Positions 12,601 to 24,400 of a stretch of 64,000 bases of DNA are shown here, piece after piece. Under the pieces are notes generated by a model, which worked only from the letters and a program-made list of their open reading frames with translations, was not told the origin of the DNA and did not search any database. Positions within the stretch are counted from its first letter, which is position 1, and each line of letters starts with the position of its first letter. The stretch is from Garcia nutans (Eukaryota > Streptophyta > Magnoliopsida > Malpighiales > Euphorbiaceae). The position numbers were made by a program, and so were the translations under genes. The stretch is taken from assembly GCA_947685225.1 (NCBI GenBank), contig CANTUV010000062.1, positions 18,000,501-18,064,500 on the forward strand, given 5' to 3'.

Positions 12601-14257
12601 CAAATAAGGAGACTAGCTGTTCCTGCTCATTAGATACTATCACCTCTCTACCATCAGCAGTTCTCAAAGAAACAATTTTCCTTTTACAGTCTACCACAGC
12701 TCCATGTCTAGATAGCCAATCCATACCTAGGATCACATCATATTCCTTAAATGGCATCTCAATCAAATCTCCAAGGAACTCCTCACCTTGCACCCTCACT
12801 GCACTGTCTCGGTGCACCTTACTCACAATCACACTATGCCCTAACGGATTTGTCACCAAAACATCAAATCCTAGGGACTCAGCATGCATATCAGACACAG
12901 GCAAAACAGATGCACTAATATAAAAATGTGTGGAACCCGGATCAATCAAAGCAAGTACTGAAGTATCAAATAAAGAAAAAGTACCAGCTATGACTGCCGA
13001 AGCATCTGGCTGCCTCTGCATAACATACATCCTCTGGGAAGATCCAACCTCCTCTGGTCTACTCTCCCTGGATGTAGCACCTCCTCTAACACTGAACCCA
13101 AATCTGCCTCCCCGGCTGCTACCTCTGCCTGCTCGACCTCCCCTCACACTAGGTCGAGAAGGTGCAGTATCAACTGACATCCGCTCCTGTCTCTCTGGAC
13201 AATCTCTAATAAAATGCTCAGGAGATCCACATCTGAAGCACACAGCTGACCCACTATACCTCCAACAAGCACCCCTATGTGATCCACCACACTGAGCACA
13301 CACAGGTAGAGCGGATCTCTGAGTCACTGGGGTTGGAGCACTCGCCGCTGAAGCTGCAGGTCTAAATCTCTGCCTCTGGAACTGCACTGACCTACCAGTT
13401 GACCTCTGACTCCTACTAACTCTAGGAACAAAGCTTCCTTTACCTCTCTTAACAGAAGAAGGCCCTGCCTCAAACTGGGGCCTCCTAACCCTAACCTCTT
13501 CCTCTGAAGCAGCTGCAATAACTTGAGCTCGCTCCACACTCCGAGCTGCTGCCACTAGCTGGGAGAAATCGTGATATCTAGATCCAGCCACTAGACACAT
13601 GATAGAGGGCCTCAATCCCTCCTCAAATCTCCTGCATCTATCTATCTCATCAGCTATAATGCCCCCAGCATACTGGCTCAATCGGATAAACTCAACCTCA
13701 TACTCAGTTACCGTCTTGCTATCTTGCTTCAAGCTTAAGAACTCCATCTTCTTCATGTCTTTGTACTCCCTAGGAGTATACTTCAATTCAAACTCTCTCA
13801 GAAAATCCGCATATGACAAGGTCGGTGGATCATCCATAGAATGGGGCACTGTCCTCCACCAGTCGTATGCATCCTTCTGTAGCAAAGATCTTACATAATC
13901 AAACTTTTCCTCCGATGTGGCTTGCAACTGAATAAAAATCCTCTGTACTTTGTCAAGCCACTGTTCTGCTACAGCTGGATCAGTAGTACCAAGGAAATCC
14001 TCCGCTCCATACTTCCTTAGTTTATCATAGTGCCTTACTGGTACCACAGGCTGAGGGGGTGGTGGCACTGGTTGCACTGGTGCTTGCCTCATAACTTCCA
14101 TCATATGTCTAAACCAGGCTGGCGGAACCTCCTCTCCAGTTGGTCTACCCGACACCGAAGCAGGTGCCTCCTCAACACTATCAACTCTAGCTCCCCCAGC
14201 AGGAGCAATACTCTCGGCACTACCCTCAATCGACTGACGTGAGTGAGAATCCATCAC
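9611..14257 (-). CDS. T1 Gag-Pol polyprotein with chromodomain, intact
   Basis: A single 1548-residue frame encodes all proteins for reverse transcription and integration. Order on the minus strand: Gag capsid (about residues 75-250), a zinc knuckle at 340-353 (C340, C343, H348, C353), aspartic protease with D439 in LIDPGSTH, reverse transcriptase with the FIDD active site at 773-776, RNase H with D922, integrase with an HHCC region and catalytic D1203, D1264 and E1300 (35-residue spacing), then a chromodomain at about 1495-1548 with tryptophans in KVLWKNH and EEATWE. Chromodomains of such elements are known to bind histone marks and bias insertion to heterochromatin. Methionines 1 and 2 are adjacent; the first is taken as start, about 145 bases after the primer site. 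There is no gag-pol frameshift, so Gag excess would need another mechanism. Confidence 0.95.
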   Translation of the reverse strand: MMDSHSRQSIEGSAESIAPAGGARVDSVEEAPASVSGRPTGEEVPPAWFRHMMEVMRQAPVQPVPPPPQPVVPVRHYDKLRKYGAEDFLGTTDPAVAEQWLDKVQRIFIQLQATSEEKFDYVRSLLQKDAYDWWRTVPHSMDDPPTLSYADFLREFELKYTPREYKDMKKMEFLSLKQDSKTVTEYEVEFIRLSQYAGGIIADEIDRCRRFEEGLRPSIMCLVAGSRYHDFSQLVAAARSVERAQVIAAASEEEVRVRRPQFEAGPSSVKRGKGSFVPRVSRSQRSTGRSVQFQRQRFRPAASAASAPTPVTQRSALPVCAQCGGSHRGACWRYSGSAVCFRCGSPEHFIRDCPERQERMSVDTAPSRPSVRGGRAGRGSSRGGRFGFSVRGGATSRESRPEEVGSSQRMYVMQRQPDASAVIAGTFSLFDTSVLALIDPGSTHFYISASVLPVSDMHAESLGFDVLVTNPLGHSVIVSKVHRDSAVRVQGEEFLGDLIEMPFKEYDVILGMDWLSRHGAVVDCKRKIVSLRTADGREVIVSNEQEQLVSLFVSAVAARRLIRKGCEAYLAHVIDTRVKGSPIDSIATVAEFPDVFPEELPGLPPEREVEFGIELLPGTTPISITPYRMAPAELRELKVQLQELLDKGFIRPSVSPWGAPVLFVKKKDGTMRLCIDYRQLNKVTIKNKYPLPRIDDLFDQLKGAAVFSKIDLRSGYHQLRVKAEDISKTAFRTRYGHYEFLVMPFGLTNAPAAFMDLMNRVFRPYLDQFVVVFIDDILVYSRNEEEHDKHLLIVLQILREKQLFAKLSKCEFWLDQVAFLGHIVSAEGIRVDPSKVEAILNSSPPKSVTEVRSFLGLAGYYRRFVKGFSLIATPLTRLLRKGVRFVWTDQCQTSFEQLRDMLTQAPVLTLPVESKPYVIYSDASHSGLGCVLMQEGKVIAYASRQLKPHELNYPTHDLELAAIVFALKIWRHYLFGEKCFIYTDHKSLKYLGVQKELNLRQRRWLELIKDYDCLIDYHPGKANVVADALSRKSLAGLTVYSLSLLVELRALHASFVPCDDGALLAHLLLKPVLLDQIKEAQLIDMKIQKIISDCKNGKTRDFIVKGDGSLWFKNRLCVPDDAVLKRVILEEAHQSVFAMHPGNTKMYHDLRQHYWWIGLKRDIADFVSKCLTCQKVKAEHQVPTGLLQPLSVPEWKWDRVTMDFVSGLPLTQKRHDAIWVIMDRLTKTAHFLPVRMDYSLERLAELYIHEIVKLHGVPTSLVSDRDPRFTSRFWKSLHSALGSRLHFSTAFHPQTDGQSERVIQIIEDMLRSCVIDFSRSWDRFLPLVEFAYNNSHQSIIGMAPFEALYGRRCRTPLCWNELGDNKLIGPDLIQETEEKVKVIRGRLKTTSDRQKSYADLKRRDIEFDVGDKVFLKVSPWKKILRFGRKGKLSPRFIGPYEVLERVGPVAYRLALPPELDRIHNVFHVSMLRRYRSDPSHVLQIESIEVSPDLTFEEEPFAILAHDVKELRNKRVPLVKVLWKNHAKEEATWESEQSMREQYPQLFQS

Positions 14258-14377
14258 AACCTAACACTGCAAACACAGCATACTACATCTTATTAAAGAT
14301 CAGAGGTTGCCAATCCCAAATATATATGTTATTCAAAACCACTTTTAAAGTCAAAATAGTCTTTTTCTTACATTTTA

Positions 14378-14414
14378 CCTAGGTTGAGAATCTCAAACCT
14401 AGGCTCTGATACCA
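14378..14414 (-). other. T1 primer binding site and adjoining palindrome
   Basis: TGGTATCAGAGC (minus strand, 14403-14414) matches the classic plant tRNA-iMet primer site and lies 7 bases from the 5' LTR edge. Immediately downstream in the transcript is a near-perfect palindrome at 14378-14403, with CCTAGGTT and AACCTAGG ends around GAGATTCTC. The same arrangement occurs in T2 and T3. Confidence 0.9.
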
Positions 14415-14421
14415 AAACAAT

Positions 14422-16893
14422 TGTAACACCCCCACATTCAGTACACACACACTACAACACCACAATGTAGCATATGTGCACCGAATATAGGAGTGCTACG
14501 GCTTTTCATCAACATTCAAAACATTTTTATATAATACCATCATCTTTCTCAATATACATTATAGATATGTTAATACATTTAAGTAGTACACAGCGGAAGT
14601 TATAAAATATTTACACATATGAAAACATTTGAGTACATATTTATCATTACATATATATTTACAATATAAACAAAATCTTTACAAAATATAAAAGAGTTAT
14701 ACATGATTGGCAAATCTCCTCTGATCTTTAAGTTCCCAAAATCAACTCTTCAATGTCTACTCTCACTCGGTCTAGAAGAGCTCTTGGGTTCAACTCTATT
14801 ACCTGCGCGATTAAACACTATCGCGCTAAGCCAAGGGCTTAGTAAGACAATTCATGCTAATGTTATGCTTTAGTGCAATGCAATGTTTCACATTTGTATT
14901 AATAAATCAACATCAATGATACACACATAATTAGTAAAGATCATACTCAATAAACAATATTCCGTGAATAGTCCGTTTCATCATATAAGTAATATTAACA
15001 TTTCATTACATTAGAACAACATTTATGTTATACATAAAACCTAGACACCTATGGGCCCATCAAGTATTTATTACGATATTCAGAATTCAGAGTTACTGCT
15101 TCAGTTCATAAACACCATTATCACGCCCGTAGGCAACATATACATATATATCTCTATCCATGGATAGTGTAACAGACCCAGTCTCTTGGATCATCAACTC
15201 ATCTAACTCGAGGAGATCCTCAACCCGGCAAGACTGTTACAAATCTAATATTTCATAATATCAATTATCATAGTGTAACAGACCCAGTCTCTTGGACCTC
15301 AATTCAACTCAATTTGAAGAGATCCTCAACCCGGCAAGACTGTTAACTTTCATTAAATAGGCATGCCTCCAAAAAAAACAAAACCAGAACTCTGAAACTG
15401 AATATCATATTAAACATACACTTATTTCAAACTCTTTATCAATCTTTCTCATCAATTAGGCAAACATGCCATACATCATTCAATTATATCATCATAGCCA
15501 ATCACAATGGCTTTATAGCATTTCATATCTCAATTCATATTGTGTATATAGCATTATTAGTATCACATTTCAAAGTACATTATTCATAATACACATCACC
15601 ATTCACAAGCCTCACAATACACAATACATAACCTTATTCATGTAATATCATATGCATTATCAATTCCATATCATCTCACATTTCATGATTCAACAATGAT
15701 GTTAGACAAATGATATCTATTTTGATCCTTGACAACTCAAATGGATGATCTATTTTAACATGTATATGAAAATCTTGTTGTAGGATTAGATTGCTTCCAA
15801 TAAGGTGAACAGAACCTTTCTAGCGGTCGCGCCTCACCTGAATACGACCGCCCCATACAATTACAAGATAAAACCTTATTACAGTAGGTTTCGCGGCCAG
15901 AAGCCCGACCTAAGTCGCGACCGCACCTCACAATCAAAAGATAAAATATTATTACAGTAGGTTTCGCGGCCAGAAGCCCGACCTAAGTCGCGACCGCACT
16001 TGAATAATAGCGACCGCCCCAAATTACGTGTCTCTCATGCATAAACCCTAAATGTAACCAACCCTCTTCCAAATGCATTTTAACATATAATTCCCAACAC
16101 AAACTCACTCAAATGGATATAACTCATGTCATAACACATATTCATCACAATAACCACTTAAACAACACATTTGAACACAAACCATCTCAAAATCCTAACT
16201 CAAACTTTACTCTTGATTTTCCACTATCAATCTTCACTTATTTTTCCATAATCACAACCAAACCAACACCAATTCCAATTTTTTTACTTTAAATCAATTC
16301 TAACACTTGCAAACACATATCAAATACACCAAATCATTACATCAACAAATTACACTTCACTTTAAACATAACTTCAAAATTTACAAAGGAAAAACAAGAG
16401 ATTTCTTACCTTAGATGAAGAAATTTCACAAATCTCTAACCAATCTCTTTGATTGCCTCTTCAATTGAACTCTAGCATCAAGAACACTTCTCTTCCTCTT
16501 TCTCTCCTTCAATCACCGGCACCCAAAATGAAAAGAAAACAAAATAGCCACAAGTCAAACACTTTTCCATCTTTTAATCTCCACCAAGAGATTTCTAAAG
16601 GTAAATTACCTCAATACCCTTAACCATATAACTCACCTTTTGTCTCATATAAGCCCATTTAAGTAATTACACACTCAACACAAAAATATCTCTTTTCCTT
16701 TGACTCTTCCTTTGACCCATTTATATGTTATATATATCATCATATACACAACATATACCATTCTCTCTAAACCCTATTTTCTTTCCCAATTTCTTTTCTC
16801 TTGCAATTATCATATATATACAATCCAATATAACAACAACAACAATAAAAACATCATAACCAAGACTTCTAGGGCATATATGAGGATATTACA
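14422..16893 (-). repeat. 5' LTR of T1 (right in window)
   Basis: 2472 bp with the same ends as the left copy. In element orientation this is the promoter-bearing LTR that drives gag-pol. It carries twin hairpins at 14805-14841, inverted-repeat arms at about 15065-15100 and 15384-15420, and the GC-rich duplication. It is followed by the AATAC duplication at 16894-16898. Confidence 0.95.
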
Positions 16894-19240
16894 AATACAC
16901 CAAAATATCATCGATGAAAAACACCACAAACTGATCCAAATAGGGCCTAAACATCCTATTCATCAAATCCATTAAAAGCTGCAGGTGCATTCGTCAATCC
17001 AAAAGGCATTACCAAGAACTCATAATGCCCATATCTTGTGCGGAAAGCTGTCTGAGAAACATCTTCAGCTCTAACCCTCAATTGATGGTACCCTGATCTC
17101 AAATCAATTTTGGAAAACACCACTGCTCCCTTCAACTGATCAAAGAGATCATCAATTCAGGGCAAAGGATTCTTATTCTTGAAAGTTACTTTGTTCAATT
17201 GCCTACAATCGATGCACAATCTCAAAGTACCATCCTTTTTCTTCACAAACAACATAGGAGTTCCCCACGGAGAAACACTAGGGCGAATAAACCCTTTATG
17301 CAACAACTCCTGCAACTGCACCTTCAACTCTCTCAATTCAGCAGGTGCCATTCGATATGGAGTGATAGAGATGGGAGTGGTACCAGGCAACAAATTGATA
17401 CCAAACTCAACCTCTCTCTCAGGGGGTAACCCTGGCAACTCCTCAAGAAAAACATCTGGAAACTCCGCAACTGTGGGTATACTATTAAGTTGAGAACCCA
17501 TTACTCTGGTATCCATAACATGAGCAAGAAAAGCAACACACTCTTTTCTAATCAACTGTCTAGCTGTTACAGCTGATACAAACAAGGATGCAAGTTGTCT
17601 CTGCTCACTAGATACTAATATACTTCTACCATCACCAGTTCTCAAAGTAACACATTTCTTTTGACAGTCTACCACAGCTCCATGCTTAGACAACCAATCC
17701 ATGCCTAAGATCAAATCATATTCTTTAAAAGGCATTTCAATTAAATCACCAAGAAATTCCTCACCTTGCAACACAACAGCACTATCACGATACACCTTAC
17801 TCACCACAACACTATGTCCTAAAGGATTGGTCACTAAGACATAAAATCCTAAGGACTCTGAATGCAATTCAGACACAGGCAAGATAGGTGCACTTATGTA
17901 TGAATGAGTAGATCCTGGATCAATCAAAGCAAGTACTGATATGCCAAATAAAGAAAATGTACCCGCTATAACTACTGACTCATCCGGCTGCCTCTGCATC
18001 ACATATACTCTCTGAGAAGATCCAGCCTCGTCTGGCCTGCTACTCCTGGATGAAGATCCTCCTCTCTGACTAAACCCAGGTCTACCACCTCTACTGAAAC
18101 CTCTGCCCCCTCGACCACCTCTGCTGACACTAGGTCGAGAAGCTGCAGTATCAGCCTGCCTATACTCCTGCATCTCAGGACAATCTCTAACAAAATGAGC
18201 TGGTGACCCACATTTAAAACACCCAGCTGATCCACCAATCTTCCAACAAACACCCCCATGGGTCTTACCACAATGCTCACATACAGGTGGAGTAGACCTC
18301 TGAATCTCTGGAGTCGGGGCACTAGCTACAGAAACTGTCGGTCTCGGCCTCTGCCTCTGATACTGAACTGATCTGCCCGACTGTCTCTGGCTTCTACTGG
18401 TTCTCAGAACAAAACTTCCTCAACCCCTCTTCATTGATGAAGACCCTGCCTCAAACTAGGATCTCCTTACCCTGGTTTCTTCCTCAGTAGCAGCTGTTGC
18501 AATGCCCTGTGCTCTCTCAACACTTAGCTGCTGCAACAAGCTGAGAAAAATCTTGGTACCGGGAACCAGCCACAATGCACATGATAGAGGGCCTCAATCC
18601 CTCCTCAAATCTTCGGCACCGGTCTATTTCATCAGAAATAATTTCCCCGGCATATCGACTCAACCAGATATACTCAATCTCATACTCTGTTACCATCCGG
18701 TTGTCTTGCCTCAAATTCAGGAATTCCATCTTTTTAATATCTTTATACTCCCTCGGAGTAAATTTCTGCTCGAACTCCCTCAGAAAATCACCATAGGATA
18801 ATGTAGGTGGATCATCCATGGCATGAGGAACCGTCTTCCACCAGTCATAGGCATCTTTCTGTAGGAGGGATCTGGCATAGTCAAATTTCTCATCCGAAGT
18901 GGCTTGCAACTGAATGAATATCCTCTGCACCTTATCCAACCACTGCTCAGCCATTGCAGGATCGGTAGTGCCCAAGAAATCTTCAGCCCCATATTTTCTT
19001 AACTTGTCATAATGTCTTACCGGCATCTGAGGCTGTGGTAGTGGTGGTGGCTGCTGCACTAGAGTTTGTCTAAATAGTTCTACCATATGTCTTAACCAAC
19101 CCGGCGGACCCTCATCTGTAGCTGATCTCTCTGGCACAGAAACATGTGCCTCACTAACCCTCTCAACTATAGATCCATCTCTACTCTCTCCTGGAGCTAC
19201 ACACTCAGCACTTCCTTCTACAGTCTGACGGGAATGGGAC
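16894..19240 (-). pseudogene. T2 gag-protease-RT, 5' half (broken)
   Basis: Minus-strand translation gives Gag (18517-19240), a zinc knuckle near 18180-18240, protease (LIDPGSTHSYIS) and the first half of RT up to FIDDILVY, where T1 inserted. Damage seen: the start codon of T3 (ATGGAGTCCC) is ATA here; a frameshift near 18520 ends the Gag frame; TGA at 17157-17159 replaces the CGA arginine codon of T1 and T3; and there is an extra base near 16973. The Gag part is otherwise close to T3. Confidence 0.88.
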
Positions 19241-19370
19241 TCTATTACTACCTATATCTGCAAGCATAGCAGAATATTCCTCATTAAAGATCAAAGACTG
19301 CCATACCAAAACATGTATTTTATTCAAAAATCAACTTTTAAAATCAAAATATTATTTTTCTTACAATTCA

Positions 19371-19407
19371 CCTAGGTTGAGAATCTCAAACCTAGGCTCT
19401 GATACCA
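19371..19407 (-). other. T2 primer binding site and adjoining palindrome
   Basis: TGGTATCAGAGC lies at 19396-19407 on the minus strand, 4 bases from the shared LTR, with the CCTAGG..CCTAGG palindrome at 19371-19396. It shows that the LTR at 19412 is the 5' LTR of the unit to its left. Confidence 0.9.
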
Positions 19408-19411
19408 AAAT

Positions 19412-21429
19412 TATAACACCCCTTCCCGACCTACGTGTGTAAGCTGAGTAGAGGCGCCATACTATCCTAATGTTGCTACCAATTTTACTTAGTCAAATTT
19501 TAGTTCCTATTTTTACAGAAATTTTGCCATAGTTTCGCCTAGAAATTGAATCCCAAGTGTCGACAAAACGGGTTTTTTTTCCTGATTTTTGAAAACATTT
19601 TTACACAAACCAATGCAACAAAATCATTCTCAGTACACTCCCAATAAATCCCCCTTATAACCTCAACTACAACCTGCAAAAAGGATTTACACTTCTAGTA
19701 CAAAATAAAGTAAAGGTTTATTATGAAACACAGTAGATAAAATATTTGTTCACTATGCAGCGGAAAGTAACAATATTTACAAATTCATATACATCAAAAC
19801 TTCAGTTTTACAAAACATAAAATTTATACATGTTTGGCAGTCAGTCTTCGATCTTTAAGCCCACTATTCACACTTCAAAATCTAGACTCGACTCGGCCTA
19901 GAGGAACTCTCTGGTTCTTCCCTGTCACCTGCGCGATGAACCACAATCGCGCTAAGCCCACGGCTTAGTGATACAAACAACCATAATATTATGCCTCAAT
20001 GCAATGCCAATGTCACACAATCAAGTTTCATAAATAATTAAAAAAATATTATATTTCACAATCTTACATTTTTTAATAATTAATGAAAACATTCATGATT
20101 CACATTGAAAACAAAGACAAGCATGGGCCCAAAATACACTAATATGTTATTCAAAGTTCAGAGTTACTACTTTGGTCCATAATCACAATCATCAATACAT
20201 TTATCCATGGATAATCAACTAGATTTGAGCTTATGACCCAATAATTACACTCAATCTAGTTTCAATAATTTGTTTTGAGGTTTACGACCCGGTCATTTCA
20301 CCCCAAAAACATCACATTTCACATTTTCTAACTGGAATCGGCTTACGACCCGGTCATTTCACCTATCCAGTGATTCATAGGCATGCCGCCAAAACCAGAA
20401 CTCTGAAAATTGAATAAACATATTAGGCACACAATCATTTTATTTATCTTTTTTTTTCAATCTCTTTTCATTTCATTTCTCATAATTAATTAGGCAACCA
20501 TGCCTCCATTATATATCTCATTTGCATCATCATAGCCAACAACCATGGCATCATATCTCATATGATCTCAAATCACAATAAAACAATTCTTCATAACATC
20601 ATATCTTTCACATTTCATTTCCATATTTCATTTCATCATCATATAAGCAAATATGTTTCAACCATCTCATATTATATTTCAAATCACATTAATCAATTCA
20701 TTATTCAAATGGATATAATCAATGACATTAACACATATTTTACATGCTCATCACAACATTCACATATTACCAAACATAATGTGATTTTTAATATCCATCA
20801 ACAATGCATTAGGTTCCTTGTCACATTTACAATCAAATGTGTGTCAAGTCTCAACATCACATGAATGTATGCAATAGTGTAGTTTGTACTTACCTTAAAA
20901 CCAACTCACACCAATCTATACACTTACTCTTCCAAGAATCCTCAACACTTAGGTTATGGCAATTCAACCTCTTCACAACCAAAGTTGATGAAATTTCACA
21001 AATTTCCAACTTAATCACTTGAATCTTCCTTCAATTTGATCTTATAAAATCAAAACTCTTCCTTGCTCTTTTGTCTTTGGAGTACCCGACCAAGAAAAGA
21101 AAAAGAAGAAAAATGAAAAGGAAATTAGAGACAAAGTCAAATATATGGTCTTCAAACATTCTCCACCAAGTCTTTTAATAATAAAATAATCAATTATTTC
21201 CTCTTCCACTCATTTATTTCTTCCAATTAATTCATTAGTTCAATAATAAACAAATATCTTCTTTAGTTGACCATCCAATTTGACTTGTATATATGTTTTA
21301 TATATTTTCATATATACAACATATAAACTTTCTCTTTAATTCTTTTTCTTTCCAATTACACATATACATTTAATTCAAATAAAACAACAATTATATCAAA
21401 ACTTCTAGGGCACACTTTGGTATATTACA
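19412..21429 (-). repeat. Shared middle LTR of the compound (5' LTR of T2, 3' LTR of T3)
   Basis: 2018 bp. The left end reads TATAACACCCC, a one-base change from the expected TGTAACACCCC. The right end is TATATTACA followed by the T3 purine tract. Inside are twin hairpins at 19931-19967, inverted-repeat arms at about 20136-20170 and 20394-20431, and an AGCCAACAACCATGGC hairpin near 20535. It shows where S1 entered the left copy. Confidence 0.92.
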
Positions 21430-21475
21430 ATTCTCCCCCTCTAAAAAGAAATTTCATCCTCGAAATTACCTGGTA

Positions 21476-24400
21476 TTAAGTCTGAAACAGTTGAGGATAC
21501 TGATCTCGTATCGCTTGCTCACTCTCCCAAGTTGCCTCTTCTCTACCATGATTTTTCCAAAAAACCTTTACAAGTGGCACTTTCTTATTTCTCAACTCTT
21601 TCACTTCATGTGCCAAAATAGCAATTGGTTCTTCTTCAAAAGTTAGATCCGGACTCACCTCAATAGATTCAACTGGTAAAACATACGATGGGTCAGATCT
21701 ATACCTTCGCAATATAGAAACATGGAAGACATTATGGATTCTATCCAACTCAGGTGGCAAAGCAAGACGATAAGCAACTGGTCCAACTTTTTCTAATATC
21801 TCATACGGCCAATGAATCGAGGACTCAGTTTCCCTCTTCGACCAAATCTTAAAATCTTTTTTCAAGGAGACACTTTCAGAAATACTTTATCTCCAATATC
21901 ATATTCTATGTCTCTCCTCTTCAAATCTGAATAAGATTTCTGTCGGTCTGAAGCTGCTGTCAACCTATCCCGAATCATCCTCACTTTTTCTTCAGTCTCT
22001 TTAACCAGATCAGGACCAACCAATTTGCCTTCCCCAACTTCATTCCAACATAGAGGCATTCTACATTTTCTTCCATACAATGCCTCAAATGGTGCCATTC
22101 CAATACTGGATTGATGACTATTGTTGTAAGCAAATTCTACAAGTGGCAAAAATCTGTCCCAACTTCCAGAGAAATCAATGACATAGCTTCTCAACATATC
22201 CTCAATAATTTGTATCACTCTCTCTGACTGCTCATCTGTCTGCAGATGAAAAGCAGTGCTAAAATGCAATCGAGAACCCAAAGCACCATGTAAAATCTTC
22301 CAAAATCTTGAAGTAAATCTAGGATCTCGATCAGACACTAAAGAAATTGGGACTCCATGCAACTTTACTATCTCATTGATGTACAATTCAGCTAACTTCT
22401 CAAGTGAAAAGTCCATCCGAATCGGAAGAAAATGAGCTGTCTTTGTCAACCTATCAACAATCACCCAAATGGCATCATGCTTCCTCTGTGTCATAGGCAA
22501 ACCAGACACAAAATCCATTGTTATTCTCTCCCATTTCCATTCAGGCACCATTAAAGGTTGAAGCAACCCTACTGGAACTTGATGCTCAGCTTTCACCCTC
22601 TGACAAGTGAGACATTTGGACACAAATTCTGCTATGTCTCTCTTCATACCAGACCACCAATAATGCTGTCTCAATTCATGGTACATCTTTGTACTTCCCG
22701 GATGCATAGCAAAAATCGATTGGTGTGCTTCCTCCAAAATAACCTTTTTCAAACTATTATTATCAGGAACACATAATCTATCCTTAAACCAAAGGCTACC
22801 ATCACTTCTCACAAAGAAATCTCGGCTCTCCCCATTTTGGCAATCTGAAATAATCTTCTGAATTTTCTCGTCAGCCAATTGAGCCTCTTTTATCTGATCC
22901 AACAATACCGGTCTCAAATGCAACTGTGCCAACAACGCACCATCATCACATAATTCAAAGCTAGCATGCAACGCTCTCAACTCAACAAGCAACGAGAGCG
23001 AATAAACAGTCAAACCTGCTAAAGACTTCCGACTCAAGGCATCAACAACCACATTTGCCTTACCAGAATGATAATCAATCAAACAGTCGTAGTCTTTGAT
23101 CAATTCCAACCATCGTCTTTGCCGAAGATTAAGCTCCCTCTGAACACCCAGATATTTCAAACTCTTATAATCCATATAAATAAAACATTTCTCTCCATAC
23201 AAGTAGTGTCGCCAAATCTTCAAAGCAAACACTATGGCTGCCAACTCCAAATCATGCGTCGGATAATTAAGCTCATGCGGCTTCAATTGCCGAGAAGCAT
23301 AAGCTATAACTTTACCCTCTTGCATTAAAACACATCCTAAACCATTATGTGAAGCATCACTATAAATCACATATGGTTTATCTTCCACAGGCAAAGTAAG
23401 AACAGGAGCTTGAGTCAACATCTCTCTCAACTGCTCAAAGCTCGTTTGACACTGATCTGTCCACACAAATCTAACTCCCTTTTGAAGTAATCTGGTGAGT
23501 GGAGTAGCTATCAAAGAAAAACCTTTTACAAACCGTCGATAATAGCCTGCCAAGCCCAGAAAACTTCTAACTTCAGTCATAGATTTCGGTGGACTCCAAT
23601 TCAAAATGGCCTCAACTTTACTCGGATCAACTCTTATACCATCTGCTGAAACTATATGACCCAAAAAAATCACTTGATCCAACCAAAATTCACACTTTGA
23701 CAGCTTAGCATACAATTGCTTCTCTCTCAAAGTATGCAGTACAATCCGCAGATGCTTGTCATGCTCCTCTTCATTACGTGAATACACCAAAATATCATCG
23801 ATGAAAACCACCACAAACTGATCCAGATAGGCCCTAAACACCCTATTCATCAAATCCATGAAAGCTGCAGGTGCATTCGTCAATCCAAAAGGCATTACCA
23901 AGAACTCATAATGCCCATATCTTGTGCGGAAAGCTGTCTTAGAAACATCTTCAGCTCTAACCCTCAATTGATGGTACCCTGATCTCAAATCAATTTTGGA
24001 AAACACCGCTGCTCCCTTCAACTGATCAAAGAGATCATCAATTCGGGGCAAAGGATACTTATTCTTGATAGTTACTTTGGTCAATTGCCTATAATCGATG
24101 CACAATCTCAAAGTACCATCCTTTTCCTTCACAAAAAACACAGGAGCTCCCCACGGAGAAACACTAGGGTGAATAAACCCTTTATCCAACAACTCCTGCA
24201 ACTGTACCTTCAACTCTCTCAAATCAGCAGGTGCCATTCGATATGGAGTGATAGAGATGGGAGTGGTACCAGGCAACAAATCGATACCAAACTCAACCTC
24301 TCTCTCAGGGGGTAACCCTGGCAACTCCTCAGGAAAAACATCTGGAAACTCCGCAACTGTGGGTATACTATTGAGTTGAGAACCCATTACTCTGGTATCC

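Larger units (their letters stand above)
7091..16893 (-). mobile_element. Complete Tekay/Del-type chromovirus T1, young insertion
   Basis: This 9803-bp element has LTRs at 7091-9563 and 14422-16893, primer site, purine tract and one intact gag-pol. The target duplication AATAC is at 7086-7090 and 16894-16898, and removal joins the two halves of T2 pol in the right place. By eye the LTRs differ by about six substitutions and two indels over about 2.47 kb, close to 0.25 per cent. At the often-used plant rate of 1.3e-8 per site per year this suggests about 0.1 million years (inference). Long LTRs, an iMet primer site and a C-terminal chromodomain fit the Tekay/Del clade. It is the only apparently autonomous element here. 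Confidence 0.95.

Noticed and set aside
12930..13295. 121-codon plus-strand frame inside T1 gag-pol
   Set aside because: It is antisense to the protease and knuckle region of an intact gag-pol; similar antisense frames in T2 and T3 follow from the shared sequence.
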